Assembly (NCBI RefSeq): GCF_000143415.4
Contig: NW_003314271.1
Coordinates: 1,471,566 to 1,535,565 of the forward strand
DNA: 64,000 bases
Direction: 5' to 3'
Source of the DNA: Selaginella moellendorffii
Lineage: Eukaryota; Streptophyta; Lycopodiopsida; Selaginellales; Selaginellaceae
A program made the translations under genes and the position numbers. Each line of letters begins with the position of its first letter. Position 1 is the stretch's first letter. Shown here one piece after another: positions 46,894 to 57,186 of the stretch. The notes beneath the pieces are model-generated. The model was not told where the DNA came from, ran no database searches, and saw nothing but the letters and a program-made list of their open reading frames with translations.

Positions 46894-48687
46894 TCACACG
46901 TCCACGGGCAGGCTCATTCCTGGAGGCTTTCTCACGCCCTTGTCCTTCATCGCCTCCCACAAAGCGGCTACTTGTTCTCGGTTACCAGTAGAGGCATGGA
47001 TATTAGCGAGCAAAACATAAGGTGAACTGTTACCTGGGTCCAACGCAATGAGCCCCTCAGCTGCTCGGCCTCCGAATTGAGCATTACGTTGGACAGTAGA
47101 CGCACCGAGAAGAACTTCGTACTGCGCAGACTCAGGCACGAAAGGCATGGTTTTGATCAGCTCCTCCGCCTTGGACAGCCGGCCAGCTCGTCCGAGAACG
47201 TCAACCATGGCATAGTAATGCTCCTTTTCGTGCTGGACGCCGTGATCAACGACCATCGACGAGAAGTAGTCCCGGCCCTTGTCCAGGCAGCCGCCATGGC
47301 TGCAAGCACCGAGGACAATCGTGAAGCTGATCTCGTTTGGCCTGCTTCCGTCCAAGAGCATGCGGTGGAACGTTTCAATGGCCAGCTGAAACTCTCCCGA
47401 CTGAGCACAGGCTCCAAGCATCGAGTTCCAGGAAACCAAGTTACGCTCCGGCATCTCCTCGAACAGGGACAGTGCTCGGTCGACGTCCATGCCCAGAGCA
47501 TACGCTTGCAAGAGAGCGGTCCAGGAGACGATGTTCTTCTCCGGCATGCTGTCAAACACTGCTCGAGCCTCGGACAAGAGTTTGTGCTGCGACAAGGCGA
47601 CGATCATGGCTGTCCAGGAGACAACGCTGTGCTGCGGCATCCTCGACATCACTTCTCGAGCGTCACTGGGTGTTGCCGCCGCCGCCGCCGCTGCTGCGAC
47701 GATCATCGTGTTCCAGGAAACTATGTTCCTCCGCGGCATTAGATCGAAGACTTCCTTAGCATCGGCGGAGCGGCCGTTCTGGGCGAAGGCAGTGACAATG
47801 GCAGTGGAGGGAACGAGGCCGTGCTCGGGCATCTTGCGGAAGAACTCGGCGGCTCCGTGAGGATCTCCGGCCTGCCCGAGAGCCACCATGGTCGCCGTCC
47901 ACAGCACGACGTTCTTCTCGCGAGAGTTTTCAAAGATAAACTTGGCCTCCTCCCAAGAGCTTGTCAAGCCGTACGCCGTGATCATCGCGCTGGCTGAGAC
48001 AACGTCGTGGCTGGGCATCTTTCCGTACAGCTCCTTGGCTTCTTCAAAGTGCCCACATTGGGCATATGCGTGGATCATAGGACTCCAAGACGTGATATCT
48101 CTCTCGGGCATTAGATCGAAGAGTACTTTTGCGTTTGTGGATTGGGCTATTTGGCAGTAGCCAGTGATAATCCCATTCCAAGACACAACGTTACACTGTG
48201 GCATCCTTTGAAAGACAGCCTTAGCGATTTGCAAATCCCCGATTTGGGCATTTGCTTGGATTAGGGTATTCCAAGATACTATGTTTCTGTGGGGCATAGA
48301 ATCGAAGGTCTCTTTTGCGTCGATCGCGCGGCCGCATTGCGCGTAGGCCGCAAGAATCGCATTGGTAGCGACTGGATCGCGCGCTGGCGCCAGGTCGTGG
48401 ATCGATCTTGCTTCTTCCAGGTGCCCATTTTGGGCAAATGCGGCAACGAGGATGTTCCAGGAGAAGAGATTGCGGCAGGGGATGGAATCGAAGGCCTGGC
48501 GCGCCGATTCGACGCTGCTGCATTGGGCGTAGCTCGCGACGACGAGATTTCGCAGGAATGTGTTGCCGCGGTGGCTGGTGTGGAGGATCTGGGCGTGGAG
48601 CTGCCGGATGCGCAGAGTGTTCTTGGCGTTCTTGAGGAGGTGGGCGAAATAGTCTTGCTCCTTGAGAGCCTGGGCCCTGTAGCTCAT
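46894..48687 (-). CDS. PLS-class PPR protein with E-type C-terminus (597 aa)
   Basis: Intronless. About 14 PPR-type repeats run from residue ~45 to ~500, with the typical FDSMPxRNxxSWNxLIxAxAQxG pattern. A C-terminal E-like region follows (ELIKTMPFVPES, YVLLANIHASTGNREQVAALWEAMKDKGVRKPPGMS) and ends in VDV without a DYW domain. Such proteins bind single-stranded organelle RNA and usually help C-to-U editing; without DYW it would need a partner deaminase. An eight-alanine run with a TPSDA insertion (about residue 330) interrupts one repeat. No clear transit peptide is seen at the N-terminus (MSYRAQALKEQDYF). The ATG lies at the edge of a segment duplicated from the AAE14 promoter. Confidence 0.9.
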   Translation of the reverse strand: MSYRAQALKEQDYFAHLLKNAKNTLRIRQLHAQILHTSHRGNTFLRNLVVASYAQCSSVESARQAFDSIPCRNLFSWNILVAAFAQNGHLEEARSIHDLAPARDPVATNAILAAYAQCGRAIDAKETFDSMPHRNIVSWNTLIQANAQIGDLQIAKAVFQRMPQCNVVSWNGIITGYCQIAQSTNAKVLFDLMPERDITSWSPMIHAYAQCGHFEEAKELYGKMPSHDVVSASAMITAYGLTSSWEEAKFIFENSREKNVVLWTATMVALGQAGDPHGAAEFFRKMPEHGLVPSTAIVTAFAQNGRSADAKEVFDLMPRRNIVSWNTMIVAAAAAAAATPSDAREVMSRMPQHSVVSWTAMIVALSQHKLLSEARAVFDSMPEKNIVSWTALLQAYALGMDVDRALSLFEEMPERNLVSWNSMLGACAQSGEFQLAIETFHRMLLDGSRPNEISFTIVLGACSHGGCLDKGRDYFSSMVVDHGVQHEKEHYYAMVDVLGRAGRLSKAEELIKTMPFVPESAQYEVLLGASTVQRNAQFGGRAAEGLIALDPGNSSPYVLLANIHASTGNREQVAALWEAMKDKGVRKPPGMSLPVDV

Positions 48688-48764
48688 CGGCTGACGCGTG
48701 GCGGTCGTTTGTTGGCTGGCATTCTCACTTAAACCCTATCGCATTTTTGTTTACAAGGCGTTGG

Positions 48765-48905
48765 AAGCGCGGGAGGTGCACATTGGCGCGATGCTCCGCG
48801 CCATGGCGCTGTCGTGCAATCTCTAGCGGGAGATCGAGGACGGATGGCGCGTCGCCGCCCTCTCCAAGGGATTGCAAGGATTGATCCAATGCGGGAGCAT
48901 CAAGC
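48765..48905 (+). pseudogene. Fragment of AAE14 exon 1
   Basis: Resembles 53050-53213 over most of its length: gaagcgcgggaggtg, cacattggcgcgatgct, ctagcgggagatc, ctctccaagggattgc. A TAG and frame changes interrupt it. The bases between it and the PPR start (48684-48745) also match the AAE14 upstream region (52968-53030). Confidence 0.8.
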
Positions 48906-49195
48906 CTTGAAACGAGACGAGCAAATCTTCCGCGTCTATTCTGTAGCGAGAGGTCTCCTCCATGGTTTTGTCAGATGTTATTGCCGAGGAACAAACAGAA
49001 TTGGCAAGCGCTTTAATCTCTCGACAAGCACCACCCGTAACTTGGTATGATTCTTGTCCAATATCATTGCATATCGCGAGCTTCACCGCTGCAGCCTGGT
49101 CGTTGAACTTCACTCCATAGCTCCACAGGTAGGATCCCAGGCGAATCTAAAAGGTCTAGGCCATCGACCACCTGCATGGAACGATGTTTGTGCGT
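48900..49195 (-). pseudogene. Fragment of an RbgA/YlqF-type organellar GTPase gene
   Basis: Read on the minus strand, 49110-49195 gives VVDGLDLLDSPGI (the G3-like DxPG region with the family's PGI continuation). 48930-49120 gives FNDQAAAVKLAICNDIGQESY and RYRIDAEDLL. These match the region after the GTPase domain of plastid RbgA-type GTPases (DGP1-like). The blocks are separated by a short intron-like gap and lack the rest of the gene. Assignment rests on remembered motifs. Confidence 0.5.
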
Positions 49196-49639
49196 ATCAT
49201 TATAAATGAGAATAGACATCAAAGCTTTACCTTGGTGCAGCTTCACATATTTTGTGTTTCAAGAGCCGATTGATGCTTGCCTACATTCGGAAAACCAACG
49301 ACTGCTACCTGGCCTGTTCCAATTTGGCAGGGGAAAACAAGAGAAAAGAAACTATGAACGAGCGAGAAAGAAAACCTTCATCTCTTTGCTTCGAGTTTAT
49401 GGTAGACATGCTCACATCCATGCTGCGAGACTCAATAACGTGTGAGATCTAGAAAGATTGAAGTACACATAACATTCTCCAAGACAAATTTGAGCAGTAG
49501 CAAGGAATCGTTGGAGACAGTTCCATGGTCTCTCCTTGCTGCACATTATATTAGCATATTCTAGGCATAGTTATGTTAGCTGCTACTTTTTCCCTAAACG
49601 GGTTTACAGCAGTATGATCAAAAACAAAAAAAAGACCAC
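49196..49639. other. Intergenic region, no gene seen
   Basis: AT-rich downstream part with short unrelated ORFs. Presumed 3' flank of the F-box gene on the minus strand. Confidence 0.35.
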
Positions 49640-51062
49640 TCATACGCACACCTCCGTGGTGTCGTCAAAATAAGTGCACCGATGGTGGATCGCAGTGTAA
49701 GGCGCCTCCGAATCGAACTTGGCCTTCATGCAGCGCCAGACGACATCACAGCGCCGCGGCACAAACCGGATGGGATGGACCTTGACACGCCCTGGGAACT
49801 CCCCGCCGAGCTTGACGATCGCGCGAGGTATCTGGGTCCGAAACTTGGGCGGCTTTTTGGTAGCGTACACAACCCCGCTCACGTCCAGGCGTGTCACGCA
49901 GCTGCTGCTCTCCACGAGCTCCCGCACAAAGCTGATCTCGTCGCGCGCCCACCCCGCTATTCCGCAGGCCACCTCAATGCGGACACACAATGGAACCTCC
50001 CTGCTGCTCCACTTGTCGAGGCTCAAGCACTAGAGGATCATATACCACGTCTTCAATGCAGAGAAGCTGTCAAGAGAATGTAAAAGTTACCTTGATGGAC
50101 GAGTGAGAAAGTGTGAACACCTCCAGGGCGGGGAATGGCTCCAGAAGCTGCGCAAGGTTGAGGGACCCCGGGTCGAAGATGGACGATTTCACAAACAAGT
50201 CAAGCCGCGTGATGCCACTCACGGCCGACGGTTGGCAAACAAAACGCTTGAGAATTTGCGTGACATCGGCAGCGCTTTGGCAGGTGTTTGTGAACGTTAA
50301 CTTGTTGAGCTTGGACGTGCGCAGGCCCTGGATGATCCGCACGCCCGTGTGCGGCTTGATCCACTCGACGTTGCACGTAGACGGCAAGAGCTCCAGGCGC
50401 AGCTCCAGGCGCGGCACCGCGCTGACGGACATCCACCTGAGCTTGGGCATGTCCAGGGCGAGAGAGAAGTTGGCGACGCTCTTGCCACGCAATGCAAGAC
50501 AGTCGAGGCTGTGGCTCTTGAGCAAATACGTCCCGGGCGACTCCACCAGCAGCAGCATCAGCTGGATGTAGACGAGCGAGGGGCACAAGTCGAGGAGCTG
50601 CTGCATTGTGCCCACGTCCAAGCCTGTGAGCATGACGCAGTAGACGAGACTGGGAAGCATTGGAGCCGCTGGCGTCGTCGTGGTGATCGCGCCGCCAAGC
50701 TTGACATCGTTGATGATGTGGAGGCACCGCAGCTGCTGGCAGGCGACAATGCTGGACCAGAAGCCATCCACATCGACGCTGAGCGTAAGGGAGTGAAGAG
50801 TTTTTCCGATCGCCGGTAGCCAGCCAAGGGAAGAGCGTGGAGCGCTGTGAACGGACAAGGAGCGGAGATTGCTGGCGCTGCTGTCAAACCAGGAAAGGAA
50901 GCCGTGCTGCTCATCCTCCAGGCTGAAATGTGTGACGAGCTTTGCCAGGCGCGCCCACCTCTTGCTCACCAGACTGCACCAATACAAGTGGCGCGAGGAG
51001 ACGATTAGAGACAGGATCCGGGCGAGCACATCGTCGGGAAGATCATCCTCTCCACACTCCAT
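49640..51062 (-). CDS. F-box/LRR-type protein (453 aa)
   Basis: Two exons on the minus strand: 51062-50091 and 50029-49640, with a 61-nt intron; both phases are zero. Start chosen at MECGEDDLP, directly before the F-box (LPDDVLARILSLIVSSRHLYWCSLVSKRW). Leucine-rich segments follow (LRSLSVHS, LHSLTLSV, LRCLHIIND, LDCLALRG), then a C-terminal domain (LDKWSSREVPLCVRIEVACG, VVYATKKPPKF) ending FDDTTEVCV. F-box proteins act as substrate receptors of SCF ubiquitin ligases through Skp1; the target is unknown. An in-frame ATG further upstream exists but falls in PPR-derived sequence, so I rejected it. Confidence 0.85.
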
Positions 51063-51215
51063 TGACCTAACCCTAGGGCTGCAAGCACCGAGGACAATCG
51101 TGAATTTGGCCTGCTGCCGTCCAAGAGCATGCACTGGAAGGTTTCGGTGGCCAGCTCAAACACTCCCGACAAGTGCCCGCATTGGGCATATGCGTGGATC
51201 ATAGGAACAGGATCC
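51063..51215 (-). pseudogene. Chimeric PPR remnant in front of the F-box gene
   Basis: Minus-strand reading joins MIHAYAQCGHL to ELATETFQCMLLDGSRPN and the VLGACS region, two segments that lie far apart in the intact PPR gene (46.9-48.7 kb). It abuts the F-box ATG on the same strand and probably supplies its leader or promoter. Confidence 0.7.
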
Positions 51216-51266
51216 CTTTCTAAGCTATAAAAGGTTTCGTCGTCCTTTTTTATTCTTCTTAGGATT

Positions 51267-52427
51267 ATGGAGAACCGTGCTTGTCTATTGTTTCTGTGTC
51301 TGTTCGCGTTCCGACTTGGGAGCAGGACGAGAGTTATTGCCACGAAGAGATAAAGAAGACACACTTAGACAACCTAAAGTTTATCCAGGCGGAAAATCAG
51401 AAGCAGAATGACTATGTTCTCGAGGCCAACAAATTCGCATATCTGACTAATGCAGAGTTTCGAGAGAGGTTCTTGACGACCATCACGCCTCGAGAACCGT
51501 TTGGCAGCTTCAGTCACTCGGCCGCAGAGTCCCTCCCGGAGGTTGTCGACTGGCGGACAAGAGGAGCAGTCTGTCCGGTTCGATCAGGCTCACATGGTAA
51601 CTTACTTCCTTTTCTTTTCTTTTCTATGTTTTCACCACCTGGAACTTATGACAGGAAGCTCGGTGGTCTTCTCTGCCGCCGCAGCAGCCGAAGGTGCCAA
51701 TGCCATTGCGACGCAAGTGTCTGTTCGAGGAGGCGTTCTTCAAGTGCAGCAAAAACGATCTCGGTCACTACGATAAGGCCTTCGAGTTCATCATCGAGAA
51801 TGGTGGCATAGACAGTGAAGGGTTTGGCCTCAACTTCCGGAACAAAACTTGCTTCTTCCTTAGGGGCACTCCCTTTATAAGTTCTAAGCTGATCACACTC
51901 TCTCTGTTCTGCTGTCTGTTGTAGAGGGACTTTACAATCGATGGCTACGAGCATGTTCTTCCAAACAACGAGGAGGCCCTGAAGAAGGCCGTCGCTCATC
52001 AGCCCGTGAGCGTGATGATCGACGCAGGTTGTCCCGCTTTCAAGTTCTACAAATCAGTAAGTTTTTCCTTCTCAGTAACAAAGGTGCAATGATTTTGTCA
52101 TGACAGGGAATCTTGACAAGCTCTTGTGGAACCGACCTCAATCACGCGGTGACGATCGTAGGATATGGCATTACCAGCGACGGAAAGAAGTACTGGATCG
52201 TCAAGAACTCATGGGGGACCGAGTGGGGAGACGATGGTTACGTTTATATGCAACGAGACACTGGAGTTTCTACTGGTCTTTGCGGGATCAACATGAACCC
52301 ATCGTATCCAACCAAGCAGGGACTCCCAAAGATCCAAGACGAAGGTCTTTCGACTTCCAACGCTGCTAATATCAACGCTGATCTCTGGCCAGTCTCGGGC
52401 CTCTACTTCAGCAGGCTAGAGGAGTGA
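51267..52427 (+). pseudogene. Papain-like cysteine protease pseudogene (catalytic Cys replaced)
   Basis: An ATG at 51267 begins a signal-peptide-like stretch (ENRACLLFLCLFAF) that is out of frame with the inhibitor prodomain (LDNLKFIQAENQKQNDYVLEANKFAYLTN-like, near 51365-51450). The mature part starts LPEVVDWRTRGAVCPVR. Splicing 51597/51657 gives HGSSVVFSAAAAAEGANAIAT, so the usual CGSCW reads GSSVV and the catalytic Cys is Ser. A frameshift plus deletion near 51725 removes the SEQELVDC region. The later part is intact: [11 protein letters not shown] (His), [16 protein letters not shown] (Asn), in an exon at 52108-52427. Likely introns lie at about 51598-51655, 51865-51924 and 52058-52107. 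Related plant proteases act in vacuole or apoplast. Confidence 0.8.
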
Positions 52428-52440
52428 AGAGACGTAGATT

Positions 52441-52690
52441 AGTGCCATATGTTTAAATCAATCGACTTCTCTCGCAACTTCTCTCCCGCTGCTTGCTTCC
52501 CCCTCTTGCTTTTGCAGCTCCTGGGTCACTTTGATCTGTGCTCCGCGAACGATACCTTCGTTTATGAGAGCTCCGACTATCATTGGGTGGATGTCGCTGG
52601 CCTCAGCGTCGGAGGCTCCAAGTCTGCACGAAGAGTGACCGATCACTGAAAAAGCTTAACGTGACGTCGTAACCTTTTAGCACGTACGTT
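52441..52690 (-). pseudogene. 3' fragment of the R3HCC1L-like gene
   Basis: Minus strand carries DAEASDIHP, MIVGALINEGIVRGAQIKVT and QELQKQEG, matching the last exon of the gene at 57187-58538. The flank at 52670-52710 (agcacgtacgttgg) also matches its previous exon. It is truncated and frame-broken. Confidence 0.8.
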
Positions 52691-53049
52691 GGATTGTTCT
52701 CGCTTTCATTCGTTTTTCTCGTATTGTGTTGCTTCTTTCGGTTAGAGCTAAGTTCGTGAATGTTTTTCGAAATCTTCCTTCCCATTCTACATGTTCATTG
52801 GTATCAGAGGGGTTCGAGTCTTTGTGATATAATATTTGTGATTGTGATATATTATGTGTTTCATTATGACTGCTCAAGAAAGACAAGATGAGCAACCAAT
52901 TGGAGATTAGAAGCCATTGCAGTCGAACACCGAGAGGAAAAAATATTTTAACCAAACCTAACAGAACTCATCGGCTGACGCGTGGCGCGTGTTTATTGGG
53001 TGGCATTCTATCGCTTAAACCCTATCGTTCTCTTTTTCTTTCAAGGAGG
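52691..53049 (+). promoter_or_regulatory. Upstream region of AAE14
   Basis: AT-rich sequence to 52960, then a GC-richer block (cggctgacgcgtggcg ... cttaaaccctatcg, 52968-53030) that is duplicated upstream of the PPR gene at 48684-48745. A telobox-like aaaccctat lies at about 53018-53026 in both copies. Confidence 0.5.
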
Positions 53050-55092
53050 ATGGAAGCGCGGGAGGTGGAGGAGGACGCGCACATTGGCGCGATGCTGCGC
53101 GCGATGGCGTCGTCGCGCAAGATCTTTAGCTTGTCTAGCGGGAGATCCAGGGCGGATTTCTTCCGGCGCGTCGCTGCCCTCTCCAAGGGATTGCGGGAAT
53201 TGATCCAATACGGGGAGCGCGTCGCGATTGCAGCCCTTACGAGGTTTGTGATTTCTTCTTAGAGAATCTTGGGACAGTCGATTTGTTTTTCTCTTGCAGC
53301 GAATACTATCTTGAATGGATGCTGGCAGTGCCCTGCGCTGGTGGAATCGTTACACCTCTTAACTATAGATGGGTATGAGCTTTCTTTTTTTCTTTTCTCT
53401 CTTGGATACTTGTGACGCTGTTCTTTAGAGTTTTGATGAAGCAAATGCCGCAATCCAGCTTGTCCGGCCTGCGATTCTCGTTTTGGATGAGCAATGCCGG
53501 CACTGGGGTGAGCCTCTAAGTGAACTATATCCGTGGATGATGCAAGTTTTTTTAGAAGAAGATTGCGAGAGTAAGTTTTTCTTTTTCCTCTCGTTTTTGA
53601 GGATCTCTCCTTCATGGCAGCTCTTCGTGGAGAGTCTATAATGCGTTGCAATGGAGAGACCGAAACAAATCTGGATCTGTGTTTCGCTCCTAACAACATT
53701 GCTTTGATTTGTTTCACTTCGGGTTTGCTGTTCCCAGCTTTGACATACTTTGTGTAGGACATAACTTTGCATGTTTTGGTTTTAGGAACCACTGGAACAC
53801 CTAAAGGAGTGTCCCTCACTCACAGGGCTTTGGTTGCGCAGTCCCTGGCAAAGCTTGCCATTGTTGGTTATTCGAGCATGGATGTATGTTCGAGGTACAC
53901 TCTCCTCTACAAACGTTATATGTTTCTGGTCTTGATTAAGTGTTTCTATCAGGTCTATCTTCATACTGCACCACTTTGCCACATAGGTGGGATTTCTTCT
54001 GTGCTGGCCATGGTCATGGCTGGAAGCCAGCAGCTTTTTCTCCCGAAGTTTGAGACTAGTGCCGTCCTCCAAGCCTTGAAAGACTACGAGATTTCTACAA
54101 TGATTGTAGTGCCGACAATGCTGCGAGACATTTTGGAGCCTGGGTGAGTCCATGTCTATCTTCTTAGATCTTCTTTTCTAACAAAGCATTTTCAGAAAGA
54201 GTGGAAGTGATCAAGTTTTCCCCAGCATGCTAACAATTCTGAACGGTGGCGGGTCAGTTCCATCGCGTCTTCTTCCTGCTGTCAAGAAAACTTTCCCAAA
54301 TGCACGGCTCTTCTCTGCATATGGTAAAACACGTTTGCTTTCTTCAGTAGCTGCTGAAGCCTTTTTGTTCCACGTCCAGGAATGACCGAAGCGTGTTCTT
54401 CCATGACATTTTTACGGCTTGATGGACATGTCCCACTTGGTGTGGGTTCGTGTGTTGGGAAGCCGCCTCCTCACGTACAAGTCGGGATAAAAGATGGTCG
54501 GATATTCACCCGGGGGCCTCATGTTATGCATGGCTACTGGGGACAAACCATAGAAACAGCAGGTGTTCTGCAGCAGGATGGCTGGCTTGACACTGGAGAC
54601 ATTGGAAAGATAGACAAAGCTGGAAATCTGTGGCTGCTGGGCAGAGCGAAAGATGTAGTGAAAACTGGTGGCGAAAACGTATACGCCTCAGAGGTGAGTG
54701 CGTATTTCCATCGATGAAAAACACTCATGCCTGCCGCAGGTGGAGATGGTTCTTTCTCAGCATCCATCGGTTTCTTCTGTGGCTGTTGTTGGCGTCCCTG
54801 AGTCGCGGTTGAGCGAGATCGTTGCTGCCGTGGTGAGGCTTCACGACGGATGGACATGGTCAATAAGCGAGCATCCCATGACGGTTTCTGAAAGTGATTT
54901 ACGGCTGCATTGCAGCAAGCAGGGGCTTTCGAGGTGACTCTGCGATTCAAGGCTTGATGCATGATTGACCGAAGTGATTATCACAGATATAAGATCCCAA
55001 AACTCATCGTTCAACGGCAGGATCCATTTCCTGTGACGTCAACGGGGAAAGTTAGGAAGGACATGATTAAGGCTGGCCTTTCTAAGCTATAA
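53050..55092 (+). CDS. AAE14: AAE14-like 2-succinylbenzoate-CoA ligase (513 aa), C-terminal SKL
   Basis: Ten exons: 53050-53243, 53300-53372, 53429-53570, 53621-53722, 53786-53883, 53953-54143, 54196-54323, 54380-54693, 54740-54933, 54987-55092. All phases agree. Adenylate-forming motifs: P-loop TSGTTGTPKG, YGMTEACSS, DTGDIGKID, KTGGENVYASE and the C-terminal lysine motif TSTGKVRK. Segments SIAAL..EYYLEWMLAVPCAGGIVTPLNYRW-like, LHTAPLCHIGGISS and ILNGGGSVPS are characteristic of plant AAE14, which activates o-succinylbenzoate in phylloquinone (vitamin K1) synthesis. The N-terminus is acidic and lacks a transit peptide. The protein ends in Ser-Lys-Leu, a canonical type 1 peroxisomal signal. 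All catalytic motifs are intact. Confidence 0.93.
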
Positions 55093-56506
55093 AAGATTTT
55101 TTTATTTTTCTTCTCCTGCTTGTTTATTGTTTTTGTGTGTGTTTGGGTTGAGTGTAAGGGCGGGGACAGAAGGCAAGATCTGGAAGAGCTCAGCGAACAA
55201 ACGAACGGCTCACTGAAATCATCAAAACAGCTTACTATAATCCGTCAATCTCATGCTTCTTGGTGGGCGCCAATGAATGACTGAATGAATATAACATCAA
55301 TCTGTGGAGTAGTACGAGAGTTATTTAAGCTTATAATGAGCGGCAACAATGAAGCGTCAGTTTGAGGAAGAAAAGCGTTGCAGCAGGCAGAAGAGCTCGA
55401 GAACCGTGAATGAATCGCAAGCTAAACTCCACACCTTTACAAGTGAGCCATCGCCTTTGGCTGTGTTGGAGTTGAACAAGGCGGACTTTCTAAACGACGT
55501 CAGTCTCACAAGGAGGCGCTTCTCAAGAAAATGGAGGATCTGCTGGCCGAAGAATCCAACAGGGACAAGGAAAGCTAATTCTGGAGACCCGATTGCTGTA
55601 AAGAATTTTTTTGTCTTTGCGCAGCATGTTACAAGTTCAACTAGAGGTGAAAGCCAACTCGGGGGAAGAAAGTCAGCTGGTCAAGAGCTGTTGTATTCCC
55701 AAAACCAGTGCAAAAGACGGACACTGGCGTATTCCGCCTTTTGATCTTCTTCTCAAGGTGGTGGTTCTTCCCAGTTCTAAGCGTTTTCTTTTTCTCTTCT
55801 TATTTTTTTAGCTGGGCCTATGCTCAGCCTCCTGCGCCTGGTAATCACGTGCTCAAGATTCATTGCTCATTTACCGTTTGCTTCTTGTATAGTTTATCAT
55901 GCGCTAGCCCCTCCGCCAGCTTCAGTTCCAGTTCAAGGTTCTCAAAAATGGGTCACTTTTCATATGAAAAAAACTCTCTCTAGGAATTAGTTATTGTAGG
56001 TTCATAAATGAGGCTAGAAAGATTGCAATCATGATGTGAGCCACCAGATTCCAGAATTATATTTGAAGCTGGAAACAACGATGAAATAAGCAAGGTTAAG
56101 CTGCCCAATTTACAATCTTTGAAATTCCCCAACAAAATCAAATGTCAATAATTTTATCTCTTAGCATAAATGATACCTATATTATTTGATCACACATAAT
56201 ATTAAATGGTTCCTCTCTCCACTACACTCCTTTTTAGTGATCTTTAAATTGGGGTGATTCTTTCCATGCTTGCAAGAAACCCTGGTCTAATGCTAATGAC
56301 GCCAAAAAAACATACATGTCCTTTTTCCACCAAAAAATTGATTTTCAATCAAGTTTCTTCTTCTAGTGATGCTTTGAGCAGTTTTTGCTTGTGAAACTAA
56401 AGTAATGCTACTTATTCGTTTACTAGATGTTAATCTTTAATCTTCCTTGATCTTCAATTTAGCTCTGTCACATTAAAGTAAGGAAAACTCCACCTATCTT
56501 GCAAAA

Positions 56507-56547
<41 letters not shown>

Positions 56548-57008
56548 ACTTTACTCTCTTTTGAAGCTCCCCCAAAGCTTTCATTTCTGGGAGATCCATA
56601 TAGGTCTCCACATTGCTATGTAGGGTTCCATGTGGTTAATTTTGCTCACCAGCTTCCATTTTTACATTAGTATCCTAACAAAATAAAACCAAAAAATCAA
56701 ACAAGCCAGGGGATCATACGAAGAATTGAAAAAAGAAAAGCATAGAACACAAACCTTGTGGATGTAGTTGGTTACAGAAGGAGATCTAGTTTGCTGACAG
56801 CTCGTAGATAAAGAGTTTTGCAGCGTATGCGCTTCGATTCTTAGTCTTGAATGCTTCTGCGAAAGGCTGGATAGCAACACCATGTAAGCCATCAAAACAG
56901 AAAAAAGCAATCCAGCAGAGCTCCTTGATTGTAGAGAAGACTCCTGAAAGTAGACACTATCGTTACGTCACAGGACCTTCCATTGCCAGATTCTCGTCCA
57001 AAAAAGGA
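55093..57008. other. Intergenic region with gene debris
   Basis: 55076-55145 resembles the start of the cysteine protease pseudogene (51216-51285). At 55349-55590 weak coding signals in two frames (ALLKKMEDLLAEESNRDKES near 55510-55580) suggest a remnant of an unidentified gene. The rest is AT-rich. A minus-strand ORF at 56662-56910 shows no recognisable feature. Confidence 0.4.
56509..56543. repeat. (CT)n microsatellite
   Basis: Uninterrupted CT dinucleotide run of about 35 bases. Confidence 0.95.
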
Positions 57009-57186
57009 CTCGTCTTTGTGGGATTAACATGACGTATCCAACCAAGCCGTCCCAGAGATCCAAGGCTTACCAGAGATCAGCGTTGTTATTAGCAGCCTTG
57101 GAAGTCGAGAAGACTTGGGGTCTATTCCTTCGACTCTCAGCAGGCTTGAGGAGTGAAGAGATGTAGATTAGTGCTGTATGTGTGAA
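57009..57186 (+). pseudogene. 3' fragment of a papain-like protease gene
   Basis: Matches 52274-52440: cgtatccaaccaag, agatccaaggc, cagcaggcttgaggagtgaagag. Frames are broken. It lies tail-to-tail with the R3HCC1L-like gene, as the protease pseudogene does with the fragment at 52441-52690. Confidence 0.8.

Noticed and set aside
50030-50090. 24-nt intron (50067-50090) in the F-box gene
   Set aside because: An AG exists there, but it is too short for a spliceosomal intron. The 61-nt option keeps the frame and fits the intron size of neighbouring genes.
52888-53262. ORF starting upstream of AAE14 exon 1 in the same region
   Set aside because: It runs through the AAE14 upstream region and past the exon 1 donor. 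The spliced model from 53050 agrees with the family and with all later phases.
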